Part shown: positions 11,123 to 21,969 of the stretch, piece by piece
Numbering within the stretch: position 1 is the first letter of the stretch
Layout of the letters: each line of letters starts with the position of its first letter
The notes under the pieces: model-generated
Databases searched by the model: none
Seen by the model: the letters and a program-made list of their open reading frames with translations, nothing else
Told to the model about the DNA's origin: nothing
NCBI RefSeq assembly: GCF_000754815.1
Contig: NZ_KN150747.1
Span: 2,263,908 to 2,327,907 of the forward strand
Reading direction: 5' to 3'
Length of the DNA stretch: 64,000 bases
From: Yersinia ruckeri ATCC 29473
GTDB lineage: Bacteria; Pseudomonadota; Gammaproteobacteria; Enterobacterales; Enterobacteriaceae
Made by a program: the position numbers and the translations under genes

Positions 11123-11318
11123 ACTAAAGTAGGCTGAGGTTAATGACAAAGTGCTCGCTGCGGTGAAAACCAGCAGATCGTCAAGACGCCGTGAATACGT
11201 CCTTGTCGGCTCGTTCCGCGCCATCCGTGGCGTGGATGCTTGACTCTTCTACCGGTCTTCCCCACCAGAGATCGCAGGATCGCGGTTTGTCAGCAGTCTG
11301 AGCCTACTAAAGTAGGCT
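11123..11318. repeat. Short palindromic repeat, copy 1, split by an insert
   Basis: The segment 11135-11180 plus 11269-11300 matches, in inverse orientation, the uninterrupted copy at 24144-24245: shared blocks are the stretch around GACAAAGTGCTCGCTGCGG and the stretch GATCGCAGGATCGCGG with TTTGTCAGCAGTCTG. The right tip is a palindrome, AGCCTACT-AA-AGTAGGCT (11301-11318), and the left tip reads ACTAAAGTAGGCT (11123-11135). The structure (about 100-bp core, inverted ends, intergenic, no ORF) is that of a miniature palindromic repeat. I cannot name the family. Confidence 0.75.
11181..11274. mobile_element. Second small element inserted in the palindromic repeat
   Basis: About 90 bases missing from the other copy lie between two AGATCG hexamers (11175-11180 and 11269-11274), which may be a target duplication. 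The insert has its own dyad: TCAAGACGCC at its left end faces GGCGTGGATGCTTGA further in. The motif with GCCGTGAATACGTCC and GCGCCATCCGTGGCG recalls a short intergenic repeat common in Yersinia and related genera; that is from memory and unverified. Confidence 0.6.
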
Positions 11319-11451
11319 TAATATCGATGTTATTCATTAAAATAGAATGACTGTCTGCCTGATGGTGTAATGGGATTTTATAGTAAAGCCCCGTAACTCA
11401 ATGTTATCAGTGAGCCTATAAAATAAACCACATAATTTTTTTGGAGCAATA

Positions 11452-12864
11452 ATGACATTTACGAAAGGACGCTTAGGGAAAATAAATTTAATTTTACTTA
11501 TTGGTATATCTATTTGGCTTTATCCAACACCGGATGCCGTAGATCCTAAAGCGTGGGGATTAATGGCTATATTTGCAAGTACAGTCATTGGATTAATTAT
11601 CTCTCCTTACCCTTTAGGAGCAATGGCAATATTCAGTTTGACTGTTTCTGTGGCAGCAGGGCTGGTTGGAATAAAAGAAATTCTGGCTGGATTTAGTGAG
11701 CCGATTATTTGGATGATTGCTTGTGCATTTTTTATTTCTCGAGGCTTTATTAAAACGGGGTTTGGCCGGAGAGTGGGGTATTTTTTTATCCGTAAATTTG
11801 GTCATAGCTCATTGGGATTGGCGTACGGATTGATACTGACAGACCTGATTTTTGCACCGGCAATGCCGTCTACGTCAGCCCGATGTGGCGGTATTGTTAC
11901 GCCTATTTTTCGCTCCATTTCGGAAGCCTATGGTTCAACCCCAGAAAAGGGAACAGAACGGCAAATTGGTGCCTTTCTCATGCAGTGCGTATTTCAATGC
12001 AATGCCATCACTTGTGCCATGTTTTTAACCTCGATGGCTGGAAATCCCATGATAGCCAAATTAGCCAGCGAGATGGGAATGACAATAACCTGGGGAAGTT
12101 GGGCGCTGGCTGCTAGCGTTCCAGGGATTATTTCATTGGCTATTATCCCGTTATTGCTTTATCGCTTTTATCCGCCGGTATTAAAGAAGACGCCGGAAAT
12201 GAGAGCGATTGCTGATAAAAAATTGAAAGAAATGGGTTCGATGAGCCGTCATGAGTGGGTTGTTCTCGGTGTGTTTATTTGTTTGATCGTGCTGTGGGTT
12301 TGCGGCGCAACGTTTAATATAGATGCTACTTTGACCGCCTTTATCGGACTCACCGCCTTACTCTTGACCGGAACGCTAACCTGGGATGACGTCGTTGCCG
12401 AAAAGGAAGCCTGGCATGCCATGATTTGGTTCTCAGTACTACTGACTATGGCGAGTCAATTAAATAAATTAGGCTTGATAAAGTGGTTGGGAGAGATAGC
12501 TGTCTCATGGGTGGATGGTATGAACTGGATTCCCATGTTGGGAATACTACTATTGGCCTACTACTATATTCATTATTTTATGGCGAGTGCGATAGCCCAT
12601 ATTAGTGCCATGTATGCCGTATTCGTTTCTATTGCTATTTCAGCTGGTGCGCCGCCGATGCTAAGTGTTCTGGTATTTGGTGTTTTCAGTAACCTGTATA
12701 TGGCGACGACGCATTATTCTGGTGGGCCAGCACCCATATTGTTTGGGTGCAACTATGTACCATTGAGTACCTGGTGGAAAGTGGGTTTCTTGCTAAGTTT
12801 GGTGATCATTCCTGTCTGGCTGATTATTGGTGGCTTATGGTGGAAAATGATTGGTCACTGGTAG
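11452..12864 (+). CDS. DASS-family di/tricarboxylate transporter (CitT/TtdT type)
   Basis: A 470-residue inner-membrane protein of the divalent anion:sodium symporter family, in the branch of CitT, TtdT and plant 2-oxoglutarate/malate translocators, many of which are antiporters with succinate. Visible features are 11-13 hydrophobic segments, the substrate-site region MPSTSARCGG near residue 142, and the second-half counterpart with HYSGGPAPILFG near 423. The ATG has GGAG seven bases before it (tttttttGGAGcaataATG). The substrate (citrate, tartrate, malate, succinate) cannot be told, since neither lyase nor tartrate dehydratase genes are nearby. dcuS on the other side of the repeat suggests a C4 acid. 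Confidence 0.85.
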   Translation: MTFTKGRLGKINLILLIGISIWLYPTPDAVDPKAWGLMAIFASTVIGLIISPYPLGAMAIFSLTVSVAAGLVGIKEILAGFSEPIIWMIACAFFISRGFIKTGFGRRVGYFFIRKFGHSSLGLAYGLILTDLIFAPAMPSTSARCGGIVTPIFRSISEAYGSTPEKGTERQIGAFLMQCVFQCNAITCAMFLTSMAGNPMIAKLASEMGMTITWGSWALAASVPGIISLAIIPLLLYRFYPPVLKKTPEMRAIADKKLKEMGSMSRHEWVVLGVFICLIVLWVCGATFNIDATLTAFIGLTALLLTGTLTWDDVVAEKEAWHAMIWFSVLLTMASQLNKLGLIKWLGEIAVSWVDGMNWIPMLGILLLAYYYIHYFMASAIAHISAMYAVFVSIAISAGAPPMLSVLVFGVFSNLYMATTHYSGGPAPILFGCNYVPLSTWWKVGFLLSLVIIPVWLIIGGLWWKMIGHW

Positions 12865-12966
12865 TGATGACTTCCACATTGGTTATGTTGGCCATGACAC
12901 CAGCCAGACTTATAACCTGCCAGGTCAGTAGATAATCTAATCTAGCGTCAGTTATTGTCTGGTGAA

Positions 12967-13167
12967 CTATCTGATAATCGGTTTCGGGGGGGCAGTTTCA
13001 ATACATTCTGGCAAACCTTCTTGACTAAAACGGATTGCATCGAGATTGAGAGAGTATTCACAGGGCTGGCAGTATTGTAATTCAGACTTTGTTACGCAGC
13101 CACTTGCGCCGGATTTTGGGGGGCGATTTCTTAGGTGTTGATAAAGTTGATGGAACAGTCTTTTCAT
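12967..13167 (-). CDS. Small four-Cys protein behind a Fur box
   Basis: A 66-residue product with ATG at 13167 and a weak AAGG some 8 bases before it. It has a basic N-terminus (MKRLFHQLYQHLRNR) and four cysteines at 24, 33, 36 and 55, including a CQPC motif. It has no signal peptide or membrane segment that I can see. I do not recognise the family. The case for a real gene rests on a near-perfect Fur box 40 bases upstream of its start, which has no other nearby gene to serve, and on unbiased amino-acid composition. CxxC plus iron control would fit a metal- or redox-linked role, but that is speculation. Confidence 0.5.
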   Translation of the reverse strand: MKRLFHQLYQHLRNRPPKSGASGCVTKSELQYCQPCEYSLNLDAIRFSQEGLPECIETAPPKPIIR

Positions 13168-13206
13168 ATGGGTACCTTATTTAGCGGAGTGCTAGGTTTA
13201 TCTTGA

Positions 13207-13221
13207 TGATAATGATTCTCA
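13207..13221 (-). promoter_or_regulatory. Fur box
   Basis: TGATAATGATTCTCA matches the 7-1-7 Fur consensus TGATAATNATTATCA at all but one position. It lies 40 bases upstream of the small ORF at 13167 and more than 600 bases from prtA. Confidence 0.75.
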
Positions 13222-15307
<2,086 letters not shown>

Positions 15308-15332
15308 TGGTATTCGATTAAATACCGCCACT

Positions 15333-15360
15333 GGCTGATTAATTCGATCAGCCTTTGTTT
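15333..15360 (+). terminator. Terminator between prtA and inh
   Basis: GGCTGAT (15333-15339), loop TAATTCG, ATCAGCC (15347-15353) and then TTTGTTT form a classical intrinsic terminator 25 bases after the prtA stop. Partial readthrough here would keep the exporter genes at a lower level than the protease. Confidence 0.8.
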
Positions 15361-15612
15361 ATCACTCGCACTAGAGTATAAAACTCGACATTTTTATCAT
15401 GCGGTAAGTGAAATAATACGAGAAAAAAGTGATGTTTATTTGTGGTAATGGGATAGCTTGGTTTATAACGGATAATCTGATTATTTCTCCGATTTATCTA
15501 TAAATTGTGTCCATTCCTTTCTGATCGACCGTCACTGACTGTTTGATGACAGCAATGATCAGCCGTCGGTACCAGAGCCTATTTAGACGCCGTTAACACA
15601 GGAGTTTTTACG

Positions 15613-16026
15613 GTGAAGCAGTCATTCCTTCAATCCTATCGGCAATTATTCGGTGCCATATTGGTAGTATTAACCTTAATGAGTTCGGGAGAAATTATGG
15701 CCAGCAGCCTGGTATTACCCAAAGTTGGTGATTTAAGTGGTCAGTGGCAACTGCAACTTAATGTTTCCGGGGCAAAAATCTGTGATATAGAACTGAAAAA
15801 TACGCCCATTACCCCCGATCTGATTTGGCATGCCAGCGGCGATACGGATTGTCTGTCTCAGTTATTGGGGAGTGCGCCACAAGGATGGCGACCGACACCG
15901 GATGGCATTATGTTGACGGATGAAACCGGTAGCGCAGTGGCGTTTTTTGAGCGGGCGCAAAATGGCTATGAGAATACATTGCCTGATGATGCGGGTGTCA
16001 TTGTGCTACGTCGAGTACAGGAGTGA
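15613..16026 (+). CDS. inh: Periplasmic serralysin inhibitor Inh
   Basis: A 137-residue member of the Inh/AprI family, an eight-stranded barrel that inserts its N-terminal residues into the serralysin active site and protects the periplasm from unsecreted enzyme. The start is GTG at 15613 with AGGAG upstream. Residues 1-30 are a signal peptide ending near IMA/SSLVLP, so the mature protein starts with the short Ser-rich trunk needed for inhibition. The two conserved cysteines C57 and C80 can form the family's disulphide. It lies between the protease and its exporter, the standard order in Serratia, Erwinia, Pseudomonas and Yersinia ruckeri. Confidence 0.92.
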   Translation: MKQSFLQSYRQLFGAILVVLTLMSSGEIMASSLVLPKVGDLSGQWQLQLNVSGAKICDIELKNTPITPDLIWHASGDTDCLSQLLGSAPQGWRPTPDGIMLTDETGSAVAFFERAQNGYENTLPDDAGVIVLRRVQE

Positions 16027-16129
16027 TTTCTGACCGACGTATTCCCGTGATTTCCCCTGTATTTGTTAGAACCGGGCGTGAAGTCAAAAAGCGATCTTAG
16101 GCTTGCCAGAAAGCCGTTAAAGGAAAGAT

Positions 16130-17872
16130 ATGGATCCTCATCCAATTCGCAATGATGACCGGTTATGGGAAGCGCTTGGTGCCTGTCGCCAAAGTTTCTA
16201 CGGTGTCGGTATTTTCAGTGCCATCATCAATATTCTGATGTTGGCACCTTCACTGTATATGTTACAGGTTTACGATCGGGTTTTAGCATCAGGTAATGAA
16301 ATGACATTGTTGATGCTGACATTATTAATGGTGGGATTGTGCCTTTTTATGGGGGCGTTGGAATGGGTTCGCAGCCTGGTTGTCATCCGCCTCGGTACCC
16401 GACTTGATTTGCGTCTGAATCAACGAGTGTTCAACGCGGCTTTTGAACGCAATCTGCGCGATAGCGACTCCAAAGCGGGTCAGGCATTAACGGATTTGAC
16501 TTTGTTACGTCAGTTCGTTACCGGTAATGCTTTGTTTGCATTTTTTGATGCGCCTTGGTTTCCGCTGTTTCTCTGTGTGGTTTTTCTACTGCATCCGTGG
16601 TTGGGCATGCTGGCACTGGGGGGAGCGATATTTTTAATTATTCTCACCTGGCTAAACCAGCGGGTTACGCGTCGTCCTTTGGCCGAAGCCAATAAATTGT
16701 CAATGCAGGCCACCCATCAAGCCAATACGCATTTGCGCAATGCCGAAGTCATTGAAGCCATGGGGATGTTGGGGAATATGCGTCATCGCTGGCTGTCTCA
16801 GCATTATGGGTTTATCCGACTACAAAATCTGGCTAGTGAACGTTCGGCGGCAATAAATGCACTTTCAAAAAGTTCGCGCATTATTCTGCAATCGCTGATG
16901 TTGGGGCTGGGCGCATTGCTGGCGGTCAAGGGCGAAATTACCGCCGGGATGATGATCGCCGGTTCGATTTTGGTTGGCCGTGTGCTGAGTCCTATTGATC
17001 AACTGATTGGTGTATGGAAACAGTGGGTTGCCGCGCGTCAGGCCTGGCATCGCCTGCATTTGCTATTGCAAAGTCACGCCCACCGTGATGAGGCCATGAT
17101 TTTGCCTGTACCCACGGGTAATCTCAGTGTTGACCATCTCAGTTTCCGCCCTGATACCGCCCAGCCGCCGCGGTTGTATAATATTCACTTTACTTTACGT
17201 GCTGGTGAAACCCTGGGGATACTTGGTGCATCGGGGTCTGGAAAATCTACCTTGGCACGTTTGTTAGTGGCGGTACAGACGCCGAGTCAGGGAACGATTC
17301 GTCTGGATGGTGCCGATATGAATCAGCTAGATAAGGACGTATTCGGTGCTTATGTCGGCTATCTCCCGCAGGATATCCAGTTATTCAGCGGTACGCTGGC
17401 AGAAAATATTGCTCGCTTTGCTCATCCTGATGCTGAAAAAACGGTGGCTGCCGCTAAATTGGCGGGTGTGCATGAGCTAATTCTTTCATTGCCTCAGGGC
17501 TACGATACGCTGCTGGGTGAAGGGGGGGCCGGGCTATCTGGCGGGCAACGCCAGCGAGTGGCGCTAGCCAGAGCAGTCTATGGCGATCCTTGCCTGCTGG
17601 TATTAGATGAACCGAATGCCAGCTTGGATATGGAAGGGGATCGTGCGTTGTTGATGGCGTTGGAGGCTCTACAACAACGCGGCTGTACCATTGTGTTGAT
17701 TACTCACCGGCCAGCATTGACTGCTCGGGCGCATAAGTTATTGATCCTCAATCAGGGATCGCAACAGCGCTTTGGCAGTGTCAGGGAGGTGATGACTGAA
17801 CTGCAACAGATGAGCGCAGCCAATCAATCTGCGTTGAAACCTGAACCGCAAACCGTAGAAATCCAAGGTTGA
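16130..17872 (+). CDS. prtD: Type I secretion ABC transporter PrtD
   Basis: The inner-membrane ATPase of the protease exporter, 580 residues, as usual for PrtD/AprD. An ABC transmembrane domain occupies about 20-300. The nucleotide-binding domain follows with Walker A GASGSGKS at 366-373, signature LSGGQ at 469-473 and Walker B LLVLDEP at 489-495. There is no N-terminal C39-like domain, as in other serralysin exporters. It recognises the C-terminal signal of PrtA and works with PrtE and PrtF. The next gene, prtE, begins 27 bases after its stop. Confidence 0.95.
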   Translation: MDPHPIRNDDRLWEALGACRQSFYGVGIFSAIINILMLAPSLYMLQVYDRVLASGNEMTLLMLTLLMVGLCLFMGALEWVRSLVVIRLGTRLDLRLNQRVFNAAFERNLRDSDSKAGQALTDLTLLRQFVTGNALFAFFDAPWFPLFLCVVFLLHPWLGMLALGGAIFLIILTWLNQRVTRRPLAEANKLSMQATHQANTHLRNAEVIEAMGMLGNMRHRWLSQHYGFIRLQNLASERSAAINALSKSSRIILQSLMLGLGALLAVKGEITAGMMIAGSILVGRVLSPIDQLIGVWKQWVAARQAWHRLHLLLQSHAHRDEAMILPVPTGNLSVDHLSFRPDTAQPPRLYNIHFTLRAGETLGILGASGSGKSTLARLLVAVQTPSQGTIRLDGADMNQLDKDVFGAYVGYLPQDIQLFSGTLAENIARFAHPDAEKTVAAAKLAGVHELILSLPQGYDTLLGEGGAGLSGGQRQRVALARAVYGDPCLLVLDEPNASLDMEGDRALLMALEALQQRGCTIVLITHRPALTARAHKLLILNQGSQQRFGSVREVMTELQQMSAANQSALKPEPQTVEIQG

Positions 17873-17898
17873 ACGACGATAAAAGAGAATCAACTGAT

Positions 17899-19230
17899 AT
17901 GTCCAAACCACAAAATCAAACGCAGCAGGCATTTTTGCAAGAAGTACAGTGTAGCGAAAACAGGGCGTTGTACTGGGGATGGGGTTTGGTATTGGCTGGA
18001 TTCGGTAGCTTTATGCTGTGGGCGCTACTGGCTCCGCTGGATAAAGGCGTACCGGTGACCGGTACGGTGGTCGTTTCGGGCAATCGTAAAGCCATTCAAC
18101 ATCCAGAAGGTGGCATCGTTGAACGTATTCGTGTCCACGATGGCGATCGGGTTGAAGCGGGAGAAGTGTTGTTGACGTTGAACGCAGTAAGAGCCCGCTC
18201 TGCCAGCGATGGGTTGACTGCGCAATATCATCAATTACTGGCTAATGAAGCGCGGCTGTTGGCCGAGCAAAAGGGTGAAACGCAGTTGCTCAATACACCA
18301 CATCTAGAACTGGCCAGGCAACAACCTGGTATGGCCGATATTCTGGCGTTGCAACAGCAATTACTGAATAGCCGTCAACAGGCGTTGCAGTTGGAAATGG
18401 ATGGCTTGCGCGCCAACATTGCCGGATTACAGGCCACGATGAATGCGCAACGGCGGGTTCTCAGCAGTAAAAATCTGCAAAAACAGGCACTTTCCCAACA
18501 ATTAGCCGGTTTGCAATCTCTAACGGAAGAGAATTATGTACCGCGCAACAAAATGCTGGAAACCCGACAACGGTATGCCGAACTTAATGGCGAAATAGCT
18601 CAGCTTAGCGGCGAAATCACCCGTGCCGAGCGGGAAATTCAGCAACAGAATTTTCGTATCAGTCAACGTCAGCAAGAATATCAGAAAGAGGTCAATACTC
18701 AGTTGGCCGAGTTACAGTCCACGTTAACCTCGGTAATTAGCCAATTGGAAAGTGCTGATTTTGATTTAGCCAACGTGCAAATGCGTTCGCCGGTCGCCGG
18801 TACCGTGGTGGAAATGAAAGTCTTTACCGAAGGTGGTGTGATTGCTGCTGGGCAGTCATTAATGGAAATCGTACCGGATAATCAACCGCTGTTTGTTGAT
18901 GCACGGGTGCCAGTAGCTATGGTGGATAAAATCCAAACGGGTTTACTGGTTGAACTGCAATTCACCGCGTTTAATCAAAGTACGACGCCTAAAGTAGAAG
19001 GCACCGTGAAACTGCTCTCAGCCGATCGCTTGCTGGATGAGCGCACCGAAGAACCTTACTACAGTATGCGAGTGGAAGTTAGTGAAACCGGGCGGCAGAA
19101 GCTCGATGGCCTGGACGTCAAACCCGGTATGCCAGTTCAGGGGTTTGTTCGTACCGGAGAACGGACACTGATGAATTATTTGTTTAAACCCTTGATGGAT
19201 CGCCTACATATGGCATTAACGGAAGAGTAA
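17899..19230 (+). CDS. prtE: Type I secretion membrane-fusion protein PrtE
   Basis: A 443-residue HlyD/PrtE-family adaptor that bridges PrtD and PrtF across the periplasm. It has a short cytoplasmic N-terminus, one transmembrane helix (about 21-43), a lipoyl/barrel-sandwich part beginning with PVTGTVVVSGNRK, a long Leu/Gln/Glu-rich coiled-coil hairpin (about 95-285), the returning lipoyl half (MRSPVAGTVVEM) and a beta-barrel C-terminus. The ATG at 17899 follows AAGAGA; the frame stays open into the prtD stop, but the TTG there is a poor start. Confidence 0.94.
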   Translation: MSKPQNQTQQAFLQEVQCSENRALYWGWGLVLAGFGSFMLWALLAPLDKGVPVTGTVVVSGNRKAIQHPEGGIVERIRVHDGDRVEAGEVLLTLNAVRARSASDGLTAQYHQLLANEARLLAEQKGETQLLNTPHLELARQQPGMADILALQQQLLNSRQQALQLEMDGLRANIAGLQATMNAQRRVLSSKNLQKQALSQQLAGLQSLTEENYVPRNKMLETRQRYAELNGEIAQLSGEITRAEREIQQQNFRISQRQQEYQKEVNTQLAELQSTLTSVISQLESADFDLANVQMRSPVAGTVVEMKVFTEGGVIAAGQSLMEIVPDNQPLFVDARVPVAMVDKIQTGLLVELQFTAFNQSTTPKVEGTVKLLSADRLLDERTEEPYYSMRVEVSETGRQKLDGLDVKPGMPVQGFVRTGERTLMNYLFKPLMDRLHMALTEE

Positions 19231-19240
19231 GGATCGCAGG

Positions 19241-20587
19241 ATGCCCTTAAAGTTATGCGTTATTTTTCTCACCTTGTTACTGCTGCCGCTGTGCAGCAAT
19301 GCATTAGGATTATTGGACGCTTGGGAGTTAGCGGTACGCAACGATCCGCAATATCGCGCCGCAGGCTATGAACGGGATGCCGGTCAGGAGGAAGCCTCTC
19401 TGGGATTGTCCGGTTTGTTACCGACGGTGCAATATACTTATGGCGTAAACAGCAATGACTCGACGGTCAGCCAGGCCGACAACCGTAGCAGTAATCAGGT
19501 TAGGCGGGACTATGATAGCTACGTTTCGGTCTTGTCTTTGCGTCAGCCGCTGATTGATTACGGTGCCTATGCCCGTTATCGCCAGGGTATAGCCAGAAAA
19601 TTGTTTGCTGACCAGCGTTACCGGGATAAAAGCCAGGAACTGATGGTCAGATTGTATCGGGCCTACAGCAATGCCTTACTGGCTCAGGAAAAACAGACTT
19701 TATTGGCAGCACAGCTCCGTGCTTATCAGGAACAGATCCAATTGAATCGCCGTTTACTGACGGCGGGTGAGGGAACGCAAACCGATATTGATGAAACCGA
19801 AGCTCGCTATACCTTGACGCAGGTGCAACTGATTGAGCAGCAAGATACGCTGGACAGCCAGTTGACCGATCTGGAAAACATTATTGGCCGACCGGTAAAT
19901 CTGGCTGAATTACGCCCATTAACGCTGGAAAGCCTGCCGCAGAATCTCGACGATGGCCGTACATTGGCGCAGTGGCGGGAACTTGCCATTCGGTATAATG
20001 CCCGCCTTGCCGGCCAGCGGGATAATCTGGATGCCAAGCACGACGAGATAGAAAACAGTCGCAGTGGACATTTGCCAACCTTACAACTGGTTGCTTCATC
20101 CCGTCATTCCCGTTCGGAATCCGAACAAAATTACAATCAGAAATATGATACGCAGAGCATTGGCTTGCAGTTGAACGTGCCAATTTATGCTGGTGGTAGC
20201 GTATCCAGCGCAACGCGTCAGGCGACAGCCTATTACCAGCAGTCGCAGGCGGAATTAGATCAGGAAACCCGGCAAGTTCTGGCGGAACTAAAGCGTCAAT
20301 TCAACTTGAGCCGCAGTGGTGCAGCTAAAATTCGAGCCTGGCAAATGGCGGTAGCTTCTGCCCAAAAAGTCTTGATTGCCACCAGTCGTAGCGTCTTGGG
20401 TGGGGAGCGTATCAACTTGGATGTCTTGTTGGCAGAACAGCAGTTATTCAACTCGCGGCGCGATTTGGCCGAGGCTAAATACGGTTGGTTACAGTCGTGG
20501 CTGGAATTGCGTTACAACGCCGGTACCTTACAGGAGAATGACCTGCTGCAACTGGCCGCGTGGTTTGAACCAGAAAATCCCAGATAA
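19241..20587 (+). CDS. prtF: Type I secretion outer-membrane channel PrtF
   Basis: A 448-residue TolC-family outer-membrane protein with a signal peptide (residues 1-21, ending SNA/LGLLDAW) and two internally related outer-membrane-efflux repeats rich in Gln, Ala and Leu. The typical repeat motifs GEGTQTDIDETEARY (about 176-190) and GGERINLDVLLAEQQLF (about 387-403) are present. It starts 10 bases after prtE and completes the exporter, so the system does not depend on the general TolC. Confidence 0.94.
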   Translation: MPLKLCVIFLTLLLLPLCSNALGLLDAWELAVRNDPQYRAAGYERDAGQEEASLGLSGLLPTVQYTYGVNSNDSTVSQADNRSSNQVRRDYDSYVSVLSLRQPLIDYGAYARYRQGIARKLFADQRYRDKSQELMVRLYRAYSNALLAQEKQTLLAAQLRAYQEQIQLNRRLLTAGEGTQTDIDETEARYTLTQVQLIEQQDTLDSQLTDLENIIGRPVNLAELRPLTLESLPQNLDDGRTLAQWRELAIRYNARLAGQRDNLDAKHDEIENSRSGHLPTLQLVASSRHSRSESEQNYNQKYDTQSIGLQLNVPIYAGGSVSSATRQATAYYQQSQAELDQETRQVLAELKRQFNLSRSGAAKIRAWQMAVASAQKVLIATSRSVLGGERINLDVLLAEQQLFNSRRDLAEAKYGWLQSWLELRYNAGTLQENDLLQLAAWFEPENPR

Positions 20588-20724
20588 AGACGCTGAAATA
20601 AAAGGAAAACTGCGTTTCCTCGTTTTCATCTTGGATTTATCTACTATTTAGGTTTGTTAATCTGATTTTTTAATCTATATCAACATTATAAATGCGATTA
20701 TCAGGTTATTATGCCACGGATCCT

Positions 20725-20745
20725 GATGGGGCGCGTTTCCCCATC
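20725..20745 (+). terminator. Hairpin after prtF
   Basis: GATGGGG (20725-20731) and CCCCATC (20739-20745) form a perfect 7-bp stem with a 7-base loop, about 140 bases after prtF and 48 bases before a small ORF. No T-run follows, so it could be a weak terminator or a leader structure of the small ORF. Confidence 0.5.
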
Positions 20746-20792
20746 GGGCGAATATCATCAGTTAATATATCGATTGTCAGAGGAGAGGCTAG

Positions 20793-20888
20793 ATGCACTC
20801 AGCAGCCGATTATATCACCCTGGGGTTAATTGCGCTTATTTTTGGCGCCTGCATGTACGGTCTATTTGTTACGCCTAAGCAAAAATAA
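20793..20888 (+). CDS. 31-residue single-span membrane peptide
   Basis: ATG at 20793 follows a very strong ribosome binding site, AGAGGAGAGG at 20780-20789. The product starts MHSAADYITLGLIALIFGAC, so residues 8-26 form one hydrophobic helix, and it ends with a positively charged tail (TPKQK). It has the build of KdpF, CydX and other regulatory or accessory membrane peptides but resembles none I know. A GC-rich inverted repeat (GCCCTACTCG/CGAGTGGGGC, about 20897-20919) follows the stop. It could be the last gene of the prt transcript or have its own promoter. Confidence 0.6.
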   Translation: MHSAADYITLGLIALIFGACMYGLFVTPKQK

Positions 20889-20919
20889 GTCTTTGCGCCC
20901 TACTCGGTTCGAGTGGGGC

Positions 20920-21529
20920 AATCACCTTATGGGTCAAATAACATTTTCCCGCACTTCAATGCCAGCATAGATAATACTTTTTCAGTTTATTCATCGGTAT
21001 GACTTAAATGATTCCCGTATAATTATATCTGTGGAGCAAATGTTATCAGTAGCATAATAATGCCAAAAAACCATAGAATAAATTTGACTAAGAACGGAGA
21101 GTTTACTGATAAAATAATTTATCAACGACGATAATAATTAATCGAGCTGAACTATAGTTAATCTATTCTAATTAAAGTATCAGTAGCACGATAAGTCATA
21201 TAACTTGGTTTTTACACAATATTAGTACTGATTTTCCTTTATGTATTAACCGTGCTGGTGCTTATTACCTTGCTGCTCTTAGGATTGTATCCGCAAACCC
21301 AACTGACTTTAGCCTATGACGGCAAGATATTACCCGCCGAATACGGTTATCCCGATAAGATTATGTATACCAATCCCATTGGGTACAAAAAACCTATATA
21401 TATTCAGTCAATTATCGTCACCAATACTGACCTCGGAGGCTTTTGGGAAAACTAGGGTGACAACGAATTTGACGGCCGTTAGCCTTTTTTCCTATGCCTC
21501 TTTTCACTCCGTTCTAAAAGGATCATTCC
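20920..21529. other. Intergenic region with a possible gene remnant
   Basis: The frame 21204-21455 on the plus strand stays open and reads as a hydrophobic segment followed by a polar tail (AYDGKILPAEYGYPDK and onward to GGFWEN). Only GTG/CTG/TTG starts are available and none has a ribosome binding site. It may be the 3' remnant of a small membrane or exported protein. I do not recognise it and do not call it a functional gene. The rest is AT-rich. Confidence 0.3.
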
Positions 21530-21868
21530 ATGAAAAAACATATTGTTGTGTTGTTTTGTAGTTGTATGGCATTGGGCATGGGTATCGCCCATGCAGAAGA
21601 TGCCATGAGTAGTGCTCCGGTTAAAGATATGAGCATGAAGCAGGATGAAATGCATAAAAAGGAAATGATGAAAAAGGATGATATGCACAAACAGGAAATG
21701 ATGAAAAAGGACGAAATGCATAAAAATGACATGATGACAAAAGATGGTGTGCATAAAAAAGAAATGATGAAGAAGGACGAAATGCACAAAAAAGAGATGA
21801 TGAATAAAGACAGTATGAAAAAGCCAGTTCCCGAAGGGGAAATGAAGAAAGCCACAACGTCGTATTGA
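21530..21868 (+). CDS. Periplasmic MxKDx-repeat protein
   Basis: A 112-residue protein with a clear signal peptide (residues 1-22, ending AHA/ED). The mature part is almost wholly five copies of an 11-residue unit of the type MHKKEMMKKDE, rich in Met, Lys, His and acidic residues, then a short tail. This is the composition of the 'pentapeptide MXKDX repeat' family, for which no firm function is known. Met/His-rich periplasmic repeats often bind copper or silver; here that is a guess. The start has AAGGA upstream. The 33-base DNA repeats come from the protein repeats and are not a CRISPR. Confidence 0.85.
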   Translation: MKKHIVVLFCSCMALGMGIAHAEDAMSSAPVKDMSMKQDEMHKKEMMKKDDMHKQEMMKKDEMHKNDMMTKDGVHKKEMMKKDEMHKKEMMNKDSMKKPVPEGEMKKATTSY

Positions 21869-21872
21869 TGGC

Positions 21873-21904
21873 AAGCCGATCGGGCAATGCGCGATCGGCT
21901 TTAT
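21873..21904 (+). terminator. Terminator of the MxKDx gene
   Basis: AAGCCGATCG (21873-21882) pairs perfectly with CGATCGGCTT (21892-21901), followed by TTATT. It lies a few bases after the stop codon. Confidence 0.8.
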
Positions 21905-21969
21905 TCATGACAGGCGATAAATGTGGTGTCACACGCGATTATTTGCACTGGATGCTTAAACCCAGGGTA

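Noticed and set aside
11030-11224. Minus-strand open frame across the palindromic repeat
   Set aside because: It lies within repeat sequence and ends in the inserted element; no support as a gene.
21620-21820. Regular 33-base repeats that could suggest a CRISPR or minisatellite
   Set aside because: The period is set by 11-residue repeats of a coding sequence with signal peptide and terminator; there are no spacers.
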